Assembly: GCA_023416695.1 (NCBI GenBank)
Contig: JAEZGY010000063.1
Span: 1 to 11,403 of the forward strand
DNA length: 11,403 nucleotides
Direction of reading: 5' to 3'
Source of the DNA: Bacillota bacterium
Lineage (GTDB): Bacteria > Bacillota > Clostridia > Lachnospirales > Lachnospiraceae
Position 1 is the first letter of the stretch; each line of letters begins with the position of its first letter. Below the pieces are notes generated by a model. The model saw nothing but the letters and a program-made list of their open reading frames with translations, was not told where the DNA came from and did not search any database. Shown in pieces: positions 1 to 6,988 of the stretch. Made by a program: the position numbers and the translations under genes.

Positions 1-120
1 CTAATCCTCGTTCACAACCTTAATGATGTACACTGGAGAACCGCTAATTTCTGCAAAATACGGGAACAGCTTCATTTAGACATATATTCGTTACAAGAAG
101 GATTTTTAAAGTATTACTAG
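1..120 (+). CDS. C-terminal tail of an unidentified gene upstream of the recombinase (partial)
   Basis: Frame 1 is open from the window edge to a TAG at 118-120, giving 39 residues that end in LHLDIYSLQEGFLKYY. The stop codon overlaps the AGGAGG ribosome site of the recombinase (119-124). This tight spacing is typical of two genes translated from one message, so the tail probably belongs to an element-encoded gene co-transcribed with the recombinase. The fragment is too short to assign to a family. An open frame of this length could also arise by chance in AT-rich DNA, so confidence is moderate to low. Confidence 0.4.
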   Translation, partial: LILVHNLNDVHWRTANFCKIREQLHLDIYSLQEGFLKYY

Positions 121-124
121 GAGG
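119..124 (+). promoter_or_regulatory. Ribosome binding site that selects the TTG start of the recombinase
   Basis: A perfect AGGAGG ends 1 nt before ATG 126 and 7 nt before TTG 132, which is in the same frame. Only the TTG has workable spacing, so translation most likely begins there and gives 548 residues. Confidence 0.7.
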
Positions 125-131
125 AATGCAT

Positions 132-1778
132 TTGAGTTATGCAGAAGAACTAAGAGCAAAACTTAATACAGAAAATTCAGATTCTATATACGCTGTCATT
201 TACGCAAGAGTATCTACTGATAATGATGGACAAAAAGATTCCTGTTCTAATCAGGTAGCACTTGCTCAGAAATATATTGCAAACCATCCAAATGTTCAAC
301 TTATAGGTACTTATGTGGATGATGGTATTTCAGGTAAGAATGATTTTACCAGACCACAATATAACGCAATGCTACAGCAAATATCGGCTGGGAACGTTGA
401 TTTAATCATCACTAAAGCACTATCCAGACTGAATCGTGATGAACTTAATTCATTGATATTAAAGGGATTATTACTTGAACAAAACACTACTGTATTAACC
501 CTTGAGGATGGACAGGTTCACGATTTCGAGGATATGGGTTCTGAACTCTTGCACAGTATTAGTTTCGCTATAGATGCTCAATATGTTAAACGTCAGAGCA
601 TTAACGGAAGAAGGACACAAGAACTTCGTTGTGAACGCAAAGAACTTAGTGCTAAGGATTGCTCATACGGTTATGACTGGCACAAAGATGACAAGACCAT
701 AACAGTAAACGAAGATCAGGCTGAAATTGTTCGCAGAATATTTGAGGATTATGTTTATCGCAATGGTACACCATCATCAATTCAAAAGGCATTAAAGGTA
801 GAAGGCATTAACATCTGTGGGCGTACAGTTTCTAATATCGTCCAAGATGAAAGATACATAGGTAAATTCTACATCAATAAACGCACCAGCAAACTAGGAA
901 CAGGACAAACTAAATCAAAGCGTATTCCATTACCTAAAGAACAATGGATACTGGTTAAAAGACCTGATTTACAGATTATTGATGCTGACCTCTTTGAAAT
1001 GGCTCAAAGAATACATCAAAACAGAATTACAGTCTACGAGAAGCCGGATAAAAAGATTACACAAGCCCGTTTTCAAGGCACCCACAAATATGCCGGCAAA
1101 ATTTTTTGCCCTGTCTGTGGCAAGCCATACCATTTTGGATATGCAGATAGAAATAAGACAATTCCTATTTATCGCATAAAGGCACATTCTGAGTGTTCAA
1201 ACCCAGTCTCTCGTATTAATAAATATGATATGGAAGAAATCACAAGACAGGCACTTAAACAGACTATAGATCAACAAAATGAAGTGTGCCGGACACTGGA
1301 AGCTGTTCTTACTGAATGTGTTGAAGCATCTCAAAACAATGGTAATGAGATAGACAAATTGAAAAAGCAGAAAACCTCTCGTGAAAAGCAAATTGACAGC
1401 TTAATTAATGCTCTTTCCGAGGGTGGTCTCAACGAAGCTGCTAAAGAACGTATTAAAGGAAAAATTAATGCACTAACCGAGGAAATAGACAATCTTACAG
1501 AAAACATCAAGGACAAAGAATCCAATAAATTAAGTGTTTCCTATGTTTCAGACAAGATTGCTGAGATCAAATCCGCCATTGCAGACCTACGAAATTTTAC
1601 AGTCATTGATAGAGACAGAATTCTTAATTACATAGAAAGAATTGAGCTTCCAGCTAATGGAGACATAGATATGCTCCTTAAATCAGGACAAGTAATAACA
1701 ATTAAGGAACCCAATAACAGTGATTTCTCTGATGGAGATGGTGTAGGCAAGAAAAGAATCCAAGGTGGCCTGTGTTAA
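132..1778 (+). CDS. Large serine recombinase (site-specific integrase/excisionase)
   Basis: This gene encodes a large serine recombinase that cuts and rejoins DNA through a 5'-phosphoserine intermediate. It is presumed to integrate and excise its own element. Counting from an ATG at 126, the catalytic domain spans about residues 20-165 and carries YARVS with nucleophile Ser30, DDGISG at 65-70 and ALSRLNRD at 98-105. The recombinase domain spans about 178-300 and includes DERYIGKFYINK. A zinc ribbon follows, with CPVC at 328-331 and Cys357, then a charged coiled coil at about 375-470 and a short C-terminal segment. Length (about 550) is normal for the family. The start is placed at TTG 132, because AGGAGG at 119-124 lies 7 nt upstream of it but only 1 nt from ATG 126. 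The last codons and the TAA lie in cpaF-derived sequence, so the C-terminus may differ once the element is excised. Confidence 0.93.
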   Translation: MSYAEELRAKLNTENSDSIYAVIYARVSTDNDGQKDSCSNQVALAQKYIANHPNVQLIGTYVDDGISGKNDFTRPQYNAMLQQISAGNVDLIITKALSRLNRDELNSLILKGLLLEQNTTVLTLEDGQVHDFEDMGSELLHSISFAIDAQYVKRQSINGRRTQELRCERKELSAKDCSYGYDWHKDDKTITVNEDQAEIVRRIFEDYVYRNGTPSSIQKALKVEGINICGRTVSNIVQDERYIGKFYINKRTSKLGTGQTKSKRIPLPKEQWILVKRPDLQIIDADLFEMAQRIHQNRITVYEKPDKKITQARFQGTHKYAGKIFCPVCGKPYHFGYADRNKTIPIYRIKAHSECSNPVSRINKYDMEEITRQALKQTIDQQNEVCRTLEAVLTECVEASQNNGNEIDKLKKQKTSREKQIDSLINALSEGGLNEAAKERIKGKINALTEEIDNLTENIKDKESNKLSVSYVSDKIAEIKSAIADLRNFTVIDRDRILNYIERIELPANGDIDMLLKSGQVITIKEPNNSDFSDGDGVGKKRIQGGLC

Positions 1779-2640
1779 GTGCAGTTAACATATCAATCGC
1801 TGCTGCATCTCGAACTTCCCCTACGATTATACGATCGGGACGCATTCTTAAGGAGGTCTTTATTAGCTCTCGTATACTGACTCCATGCTTTCCCTCTATA
1901 TTATCATTCCTCACCTCCATCCTTACTAAATTGGGCTGATTACGTAGTTTTAGCTCCGCAGAATCTTCTATGGTTATAATACGCTCCTCCTCTGGAATAA
2001 ATGAGGAAAGTGCATTGAGAAAAGTAGTCTTTCCAGAACCTGTTCCTCCACTAATAAAAATGTTATACTTTGCTTGTACTAGCCTCTTTAAAAAGGCTGT
2101 CACCTCTGGGGTAATAGAGCCATACTTTATCAACTGTTCAATGGTAATACTATGTTCTCCAAACTTACGTATGGTAAGGGTGGACCCATCCATAGATACA
2201 GGAGCTAATACTACATTCACACGAGAACCATCCGCCAGTCTTGCATCTACAATAGGGTTGGCTTCATTTACAACACGATTTGCCTTAGCTACTATCTGTT
2301 GAATCACATCACCTAATCTATCCTCCGATTCAAACTTCTTATCCCAAAGGTAAAGGCACCCTCGTTCCTCATAAAAGATATGATTGGCCCCATTTACCAT
2401 AATCTCTGTTATAGACGGGTTATCTAGTAACTCTTGAAGTACATCTAACCTACGAATGGAGTTAAATACCTGATTTCTTAGCTGATGTCTATTCTCTATA
2501 CTAAGAAACTGTCTCTCCCCATAGCTCTCTATCACCTGGTCTATGTAATCTAACACATCCTCATCGGAGATGTCTTTAATCAGAAGGAGATTATCTAATA
2601 CCTGGTGCTTTACCTCCATATACAGCTCCTCTCTAGCCAT
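1702..2640 (-). pseudogene. cpaF: TadA/CpaF secretion ATPase, truncated by the mobile element
   Basis: This is the hexameric type II/IV secretion ATPase that powers Tad (Flp) pilus assembly on the inner face of the membrane. Residues 1-292 are native. They include the N-terminal domain with ITEIMVNG at 77-84, Walker A GGTGSGKTT at 198-206, the Asp box ITIEDSAEL at 222-230 and Walker B RIIVGEVRD at 270-278, followed by AIDMLTALNTGH. The remaining 20 residues are read from element DNA and are not family sequence. The His box (DGSLSTGHANS) and the C-terminal part, roughly the last quarter, are missing, so the product should be inactive. It starts at ATG 2640 behind AAGGAGG and overlaps the end of the upstream tadZ-like gene by 8 nt, which points to translational coupling. 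The lost 3' part and tadB/tadC should lie beyond the far end of the element. Confidence 0.92.
1765..1776. other. Attachment-site junction (att) between element and cpaF
   Basis: On the - strand this 12-mer encodes NTGH of the CpaF/TadA family. On the + strand it supplies the last two codons and the first base of the stop of the recombinase. TadA/CpaF proteins usually continue as NTGHDGSLSTGHANS. Here the next residues are LGFFSC, so the crossover lies in or just left of this stretch. The exact core dinucleotide cannot be fixed without the opposite junction or an empty site. Confidence 0.65.
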
Positions 2641-3571
2641 ACACCTCCTCCTTTTTTACAGTCTCCAATTTGTTCAACAATTCTTCTCTCTCCTCAAGAT
2701 GTAGCATCTGAAGTATTAGCTTATTCTTATACCTCTCTATAGTATTATCAGGCTCTTCTAACACCACATCATCACTTAGCTCTAAAAGCCTTACTGATCC
2801 ACGATATCGACAGTCCGTAATAATAAAAATCCTGCTATAAGGAAGTGTCCTTAGATAATTTACTAAAGCAACGGCTACCTGTTCATTTAATTCATAGCCA
2901 TCACCGTAATGAACCAAAGGCTCTACATAATCTACACTCCCCACCGAGTAGAGGAAGTCCTTAATATTGGCCTTTGAGAGACGATTAATAGATGCCAAAT
3001 AAATTAAATCTGACATATTTTTCTTTGGCTTGTCGTGAGGGGTTGTATAAGCAAATAGCTCTAGGTTCAGCACAAGACTAGGCATCCCTTTGTGTTGTAT
3101 TTCTTCTAAATATCTTTCTAGTCTAACTCCACCGAAGGTAATATATCCTGTAATAATCTGCATTCCTTTAGGATTATGATACGCTAAGTGTCTCACCTCC
3201 TGCCTTGTTCCAAACCTAGCTTCCCACCAGTCTTTAAGCAACGAAGCAAGTGCCTGACGAGGTAAGTATTTATACAGTTCCTTCTCATAAGCATCTTCCT
3301 TTTTAGAAAGAAGTAGAATTTTCTCTTTCCATTGGTATATCTCCTCCTCTAGTAAACCTTTTCCCTTAAGCCCCTTATAGAACTCTTCCTCTTTTTCCTT
3401 CTCAAGTAAAAGTAAGGGTACCTTATTGTCTTTTAAGTAATTATAAAAGGCTTCTAATTCACTAAAATACGCATACACTACTGGAAGAACTACCTCTTCT
3501 TGTAATGCCTTAATAATCATTCTTCCATAGAGAAGGTCTGAATCACAAAGGCATATCGTCTCCCTTACCAC
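2633..3571 (-). CDS. TadZ/CpaE-like protein with a degenerate ATPase fold
   Basis: The position between the prepilin peptidase and cpaF is that of TadZ/CpaE, the MinD-related protein that places the Tad pilus machine at a cell pole. The N-terminus (ICLCDSDLLYGRMIIKALQ, residues 6-24) resembles a receiver-like domain. Residues about 136-300 keep the pattern of a MinD-type fold, with hydrophobic strands such as IITGYITFGGV, SLVLNLELFAY and RIFIITDCR. The P-loop, expected near residues 142-149, has no GKT, so ATP hydrolysis is unlikely. A highly charged Lys/Glu helical insert fills about residues 55-100. The start is GTG 3571 with AAAGGGG upstream. The gene is 17 nt from the prepilin peptidase and overlaps cpaF by 8 nt. 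The assignment rests on context plus a weak fold-level pattern, so it is probable but not certain. Confidence 0.65.
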   Translation of the reverse strand: MVRETICLCDSDLLYGRMIIKALQEEVVLPVVYAYFSELEAFYNYLKDNKVPLLLLEKEKEEEFYKGLKGKGLLEEEIYQWKEKILLLSKKEDAYEKELYKYLPRQALASLLKDWWEARFGTRQEVRHLAYHNPKGMQIITGYITFGGVRLERYLEEIQHKGMPSLVLNLELFAYTTPHDKPKKNMSDLIYLASINRLSKANIKDFLYSVGSVDYVEPLVHYGDGYELNEQVAVALVNYLRTLPYSRIFIITDCRYRGSVRLLELSDDVVLEEPDNTIERYKNKLILQMLHLEEREELLNKLETVKKEEVYG

Positions 3572-3588
3572 CTAAACACCCCTTTCTA

Positions 3589-4101
3589 TCATTGCCTTAA
3601 TGCTAGGCATACAAAGCCTACAAAAATAGCCGTTGTGAAATGAAAGGTAGACTTGTCCCTACTCTCCTTATCACAATACACCTTAACTGATTTACTAAAA
3701 AAACATGTTTTCACATACTGAGTAAAATGCTGAAACCGCATAAGAAAATTACTTCTAAGAATGAATAAAAAGATTACCAGGAGTGACCCTGCCAAAAAAG
3801 AATACCAGATACAATGAATACCATAAGATACTCCCAAGCCTCCGCTAATGACAGAGAAGAGCTTGATATCACCAGAACCTAAGACATTACCTAAAAACAA
3901 GAGAAATAAAAGTAGAATGGGCATGATTACCCCAATTAGAAAATACAGAATACCCCATGCTTGATACCTACCAATCTGAAATAAGAGTGCAAGTAACAAT
4001 CCTAAAGCAATATACTTGTTACTTACTCGATATGTAAGTAGGTCAAAAATCATAGCAATAAATAGATAGCCACTTAGAACAATATAGGGAATAGAAACCA
4101 C
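3589..4101 (-). CDS. Prepilin peptidase, TadV/CpaA type (A24 family)
   Basis: This is an integral-membrane aspartyl protease that removes the leader of Flp-type prepilins. It has several hydrophobic segments. The two expected catalytic aspartates are visible: Asp20 in FDLLTYRVSN, and Asp78 in the GxGD motif (LGSGDIKLF). Its 170 residues match the short TadV/CpaA class, which lacks the N-terminal methylase domain of PilD. It is the first gene of the truncated Tad operon and is followed by the tadZ-like gene. The start is uncertain. GTG 4101 is the only conventional candidate near the family start, but the purine-rich AAAGAGG lies against it with almost no spacing. Confidence 0.87.
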   Translation of the reverse strand: MVSIPYIVLSGYLFIAMIFDLLTYRVSNKYIALGLLLALLFQIGRYQAWGILYFLIGVIMPILLLFLLFLGNVLGSGDIKLFSVISGGLGVSYGIHCIWYSFLAGSLLVIFLFILRSNFLMRFQHFTQYVKTCFFSKSVKVYCDKESRDKSTFHFTTAIFVGFVCLALRQ

Positions 4102-4130
4102 CTCTTTATTTGTATATATTTTACATTTTT

Positions 4131-4159
4131 ATGATAATATGTATCTACTACACTGTCAA
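4131..4159 (-). promoter_or_regulatory. Sigma-A promoter of the Tad operon
   Basis: The - strand has TTGACA at 4159-4154, a 17-nt spacer, and TATCAT at 4136-4131. Transcription should start near 4124, leaving a leader of about 23 nt before the prepilin peptidase. This is a near-consensus vegetative promoter, so the operon appears set up for expression despite the broken cpaF. Confidence 0.72.
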
Positions 4160-4177
4160 CAAGATTTAAGCAACAAT

Positions 4178-4223
4178 AAAAATGCTTGTCCGACACATTT
4201 CCTCTAATTAGACAAGCATTTTT
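4178..4223 (-). terminator. Intrinsic terminator of bofA
   Basis: Arms 4178-4190 and 4211-4223 form a perfect 13-bp inverted repeat (GACAAGCATTTTT on the - strand 3' side) around a 20-nt loop. On the - strand the stem ends in a T run, 20 nt after the bofA stop codon. It separates bofA from the Tad promoter. Confidence 0.75.
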
Positions 4224-4242
4224 CGTCTTCAATATTACCCAT

Positions 4243-4518
4243 TTACCCACGAAACATAAAGTAAGTCCCTACAGAATAGAGTAAAACAAATCCTGGAATA
4301 CCAAGTGCTCCTACCACTAATATATTAACACTATTTAATCCAACTGTACTTTGTATATTGATCAACCCAAAGATCGCATTGATTAAATATATGCCTACAG
4401 CCCCAGCAAAAAGTCGAAGGATAAAGTTAATAAAAATTTCTATCTTTTTTTTCCACATCGAAAAAGCAAAAAGAGCTGCACACAACAAAAAGAGTAAAAC
4501 TAGCACATACTTTTCCAC
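4243..4518 (-). CDS. bofA: Pro-sigma-K processing inhibitor BofA family protein
   Basis: BofA is a small membrane protein that, in Bacillus, holds the SpoIVFB protease inactive and so delays pro-sigma-K cleavage in the mother cell. The 91 residues show an N-terminal membrane segment (about 4-22), a basic MWKKK stop at 21-25 and a second hydrophobic stretch (about 30-54). The family signature follows at about residues 59-84: VGLN, then VGALGIPGFVLLYSVG. The length matches the family. The start is GTG 4518 with AAGGGGG about 8 nt upstream. In B. subtilis bofA sits beside yaaL and recR; the DUF2508/YaaL-like gene is also adjacent here, but divergent. Presence of bofA indicates an endospore former. 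Whether a SpoIVFB partner exists cannot be seen here. Confidence 0.88.
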   Translation of the reverse strand: MEKYVLVLLFLLCAALFAFSMWKKKIEIFINFILRLFAGAVGIYLINAIFGLINIQSTVGLNSVNILVVGALGIPGFVLLYSVGTYFMFRG

Positions 4519-4656
4519 ATCATATCCCCCTTCTTTTATGGATGGCTTGTATTTTTTACTTTGTATTTATACAATATATACTTTAATGGAAATTTTATGA
4601 TATATAATTTTTCATGTTTTTATAAAATATTATGAATATTCTTCCAGTCTACAGAC

Positions 4657-4662
4657 TATAAT
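4657..4662 (+). promoter_or_regulatory. Candidate -10 box of the YaaL-like gene
   Basis: A perfect TATAAT sits at 4657-4662 with only a weak -35 upstream. Transcription would start at about 4669, on top of the upstream ATG at 4670. This favours the internal ATG at 4742 as the true start, with a leader of about 70 nt. Confidence 0.4.
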
Positions 4663-4741
4663 ATACTGTATGGCTATAAAGTGGATATTTTATCCGTTTT
4701 ATAAAATACTATGCAAGATATTTGGGGAAAGGTTTGATTCG

Positions 4742-4963
4742 ATGAAGCATCATAAGCGTAAAATTAACCCGCAGGAAGAAGCGCTTCTACAAGAAATCCA
4801 AAAGACAAAGATTGCATTAGAGACGGCCTATTCTAACTTCGAAAACAGTTTAGATCCCGACTTAATAGATGCCTATATTTATGAGGTAAATGCAGCACAT
4901 AAGAGATATAACTTTTTATTAAATCAGGTAAAAGCTCTATCAGATGAGTCTATTGCCTTGTAA
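4742..4963 (+). CDS. DUF2508 / YaaL-like small protein
   Basis: This is a 73-residue soluble helical protein of the YaaL (DUF2508) type, whose function is unknown. It reads LLQEIQKTKIALETAYSNFE, then DPDLIDAYIYEVNAAHKRYNFLL. That is the conserved pattern of paired helices with a DPDLID turn, and family members are about this long. The start is ATG 4742, with GGGGAAAGG ending 9 nt upstream. The same frame opens 24 codons earlier at ATG 4670, but that codon has no ribosome site, lies at the predicted transcription start and would add a hydrophobic stretch not usual for the family. It is divergent from bofA, matching the yaaL-bofA neighbourhood of Bacillus and many clostridia. Confidence 0.82.
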   Translation: MKHHKRKINPQEEALLQEIQKTKIALETAYSNFENSLDPDLIDAYIYEVNAAHKRYNFLLNQVKALSDESIAL

Positions 4964-4985
4964 GTTTACTTATGATTGAATAACA

Positions 4986-5018
4986 AGAGCTGCACTCTGA
5001 TATACAAAGGGCAGCTCT
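4986..5018. terminator. Shared hairpin terminator between the YaaL-like gene and fliS
   Basis: AGAGCTGC at 4986-4993 pairs with GCAGCTCT at 5011-5018 across a 17-nt loop. It lies between two convergent genes, 23 nt after the YaaL-like stop. The T tracts on both sides are weak (TTGTTATT on the - strand), so it is a likely but not strong terminator for one or both units. Confidence 0.5.
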
Positions 5019-5074
5019 CCTTACATAAATTTTATGAAATAACAAACAAATAGTTCTTATTGCATGGGTAGGCA

Positions 5075-5551
5075 TTAAGCTTTAAACCCTCTGTTGGAAG
5101 AAGTATCTAGCAGGGATTCATTTAAGTTACCCTTTGAATAGGTTAGTCCAGCATACACCTGCTCAGTGTTCTTCATCACTGGCTCTGATTTATCCTGTGT
5201 TGCCACTTCCACAAAAGCCAAGCGAAGCTTCTCCATAGTTTTATAGCCATTAATAAGAAGGCTTTCTTGTCTCGTAGTCTTTGCTTTGGTGACGTTTTCA
5301 TTTACATAACGGTACAGGCGAAATAAATCGTTAGAAATTTCATACCTAAAATCTAGAGACACAATAAGCTCATTCACTGCCTTACAGCTATGATCACAGC
5401 TTTTTTGGAACTCTTCTATGTCTGCTATGGCAAGGCTCTCCCTCGCCTCTCTTAAATCCTGCAGAACTATGTCATATAGAATTACAATCAATTCACTTTT
5501 ATTGGCTTGTACAACTCTATTTGTATAGCCTTTTCTATCTTCGTTATTCAA
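5075..5551 (-). CDS. fliS: Flagellar export chaperone FliS
   Basis: FliS binds the C-terminal D0 helix of flagellin in the cytoplasm and keeps it unpolymerised until export. The N-terminal part GYTNRVVQANKSELIVILYD (residues 8-27) fits the FliS pattern, and the rest of the four-helix bundle follows to about residue 125. The protein (158 residues) is longer than classical FliS. It has a tail of about 30 residues, AGLTYSKGNLNE onward, that is probably disordered. It lies 33 nt after the flagellin gene, in the same direction, which agrees with the assignment. The start is TTG 5551: a TGA in frame 9 nt upstream rules out any earlier start. The nearest purine-rich site (AGAAGGG) is about 13 nt away, further than usual. 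Confidence 0.85.
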   Translation of the reverse strand: MNNEDRKGYTNRVVQANKSELIVILYDIVLQDLREARESLAIADIEEFQKSCDHSCKAVNELIVSLDFRYEISNDLFRLYRYVNENVTKAKTTRQESLLINGYKTMEKLRLAFVEVATQDKSEPVMKNTEQVYAGLTYSKGNLNESLLDTSSNRGFKA

Positions 5552-5584
5552 TGTAGGTCATCATCCCTTCTGCCTGATTTCACT

Positions 5585-6973
5585 TTAACCCTGTAAAAGC
5601 GAAAGAATCTGCTGAGGCTTTTCATTTGCTTGGGCAAGCATGGAAGTTGCAGCCTGTACCAATACGTTTTTCTGGGTATACTCCGTCATTTCTCCCGCCA
5701 TATCAGTATCATTTATTCTGGATAACGCTTCGGTAGTATTAAGGCTTGATTCTTCTAGATTATTGATGGTATGTTCCAAACGATTTTGATATGCACCTAA
5801 CTTAGCACGAACTGCACTAACCTGTGCAATTGCAAAATCAGCCTGTTCTATGGCTTTTTCTGCAGCCTCTGGATTTTTTACATTTAAAGTGGCAATTCCT
5901 AGACTAGCTGTATCTGTTTTTGGAATTCGAACCGTCATGGTTTGATTTTCTGAAGCTCCAACCTGAACCTGCATTGGACCTGCATCTAACACCGAAATGG
6001 TTAAATGACTACTTGCTATAGTATCTGCCAAGTCGAGTCTCATCATAAACCCACCCTGATCTGTAATGGTAACATAGTTACCATCTGTTAATACAGTAGA
6101 GGTACTACTAAATCCACTTACTTTTGTAATCTGGGCTTCCATACCCATATTCTTAGAATAACTATTTAAGCCAAGGTAGGTAAGCATGTCTGGACTACTA
6201 TCTGTAAAATCAATGTCATGGGTTGCACCATACAAGGTACTAGTCATAACTAAAGTAGAGCCTGCCTGAAGGCTCACCCCGCCTGTAGTAGAAAGCGAGA
6301 TGTTCATTGTATTACAGAAATTTAGTAGGCTATCAAAGGTCGCCTCTGGACTGGTACCAGCTGTAAGCTCTATACTCGTTCCATTAATACTAAGCTTTCC
6401 TCCTGGGCAAACCCCTGACTGGATAGTATTCTGAGCAGTTACTGTGGTTTTTGCTGGAGGATTATCAATGATTATTTCATAATCCTGAATATCCACTTCA
6501 TCAGAAATATATAAAACGTCTACACTTTTATTAGAGCATAACACCTTACGATCAACTGATCCATCTAACAAAGCTTTTGTATTAAATTCTGTTGTTGCAG
6601 AAACACGGTCAATCTCTTCTTTTAGTTGTGTTACCTCCGCGTTCAGAGTTGCTCGGTCATCTGCTGTAAGAGTACCATTGGCTGCTTGCACAGACAACTC
6701 TCTCATACGCTGTAGCATAGAATGAACTTCATTTAGAGCGCCCTCTGCTGTTTGGATTACAGAAATACCATCTGCTGAGTTACGATTGGCTTGCTCTAAA
6801 GCTGCAATCTGTGTTTTCATTTTAGTAGAAATCGCCATACCTGCTGCATTATCAGCAGCTTTGTTAATACGATAGCCAGTTGAAAGGCGCTCTAATGCCT
6901 TCTCCATATTTGTATTTGCTTTATTCAACGCATTTTTAGTATTTAGTGCTGAAATATTGTGATTTATTCTCAT
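5585..6973 (-). CDS. Flagellin
   Basis: This is the structural subunit of the flagellar filament, exported by the flagellar type III system. Residues 1-140 (MRINHNISALNTKNALNKAN onward) are the conserved D0/D1 N-terminal part. Residues 370-462, ending SMLAQANEKPQQILSLLQG, are the matching C-terminal part. About 142-365 is a variable domain, Thr/Ser-rich, exposed on the filament. The segment LQRMREL (87-93) matches the TLR5-contact patch known from other flagellins. Three cysteines (146, 189, 220) lie in the variable domain, which is uncommon in flagellins. The start is ATG 6973 behind AAAGGATG. The gene follows the giant FliK-like gene by 15 nt and precedes fliS, so the three are probably one message. 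The symbol is left open because paralogues are common in this group. Confidence 0.95.
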   Translation of the reverse strand: MRINHNISALNTKNALNKANTNMEKALERLSTGYRINKAADNAAGMAISTKMKTQIAALEQANRNSADGISVIQTAEGALNEVHSMLQRMRELSVQAANGTLTADDRATLNAEVTQLKEEIDRVSATTEFNTKALLDGSVDRKVLCSNKSVDVLYISDEVDIQDYEIIIDNPPAKTTVTAQNTIQSGVCPGGKLSINGTSIELTAGTSPEATFDSLLNFCNTMNISLSTTGGVSLQAGSTLVMTSTLYGATHDIDFTDSSPDMLTYLGLNSYSKNMGMEAQITKVSGFSSTSTVLTDGNYVTITDQGGFMMRLDLADTIASSHLTISVLDAGPMQVQVGASENQTMTVRIPKTDTASLGIATLNVKNPEAAEKAIEQADFAIAQVSAVRAKLGAYQNRLEHTINNLEESSLNTTEALSRINDTDMAGEMTEYTQKNVLVQAATSMLAQANEKPQQILSLLQG

Positions 6974-6988
6974 AGAATTTCATCCTTT

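Larger units (their letters stand above)
1..1767. mobile_element. Right end of a serine-recombinase mobile element inserted in cpaF
   Basis: The Tad ATPase gene on the - strand matches its family up to residues NTGH (codons 1765-1776). It then switches to 20 unrelated residues and a stop, exactly where a large serine recombinase gene ends on the opposite strand. A recombinase gene abutting a broken conserved gene is the usual sign of an integrated prophage, conjugative element or transposon with its integrase at one end. The left end, the rest of cpaF and the cargo lie beyond position 1. The class of element cannot be decided from this end alone. Confidence 0.8.

Noticed and set aside
1..75. 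Complete 24-codon frame on the - strand (MKLFPYFAEISG...)
   Set aside because: It lies opposite the open + frame that ends at the recombinase ribosome site, has no ribosome site of its own, and is short enough to occur by chance.
969..1525. Small open frames on both strands within the recombinase gene
   Set aside because: They overlap conserved recombinase coding sequence (zinc ribbon and coiled coil) and show no start signals or recognisable protein features.
1..1778. A skin-type element of sigK
   Set aside because: The presence of bofA nearby is suggestive, but the split gene is a Tad ATPase, not a sigma factor.
1970..2302. 110-codon + strand frame opposite cpaF
   Set aside because: It is antisense to the Walker A and Asp-box region of cpaF, whose codons are clearly conserved; it is a shadow frame.
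4358..4600. 80-codon + strand frame over bofA
   Set aside because: It covers the bofA signature on the other strand and has no supported start.
4519..4660. Sigma-E promoter for bofA
   Set aside because: Some ATA-rich and TATA-like strings fit loosely, but the region is so AT-rich that such matches are not informative.
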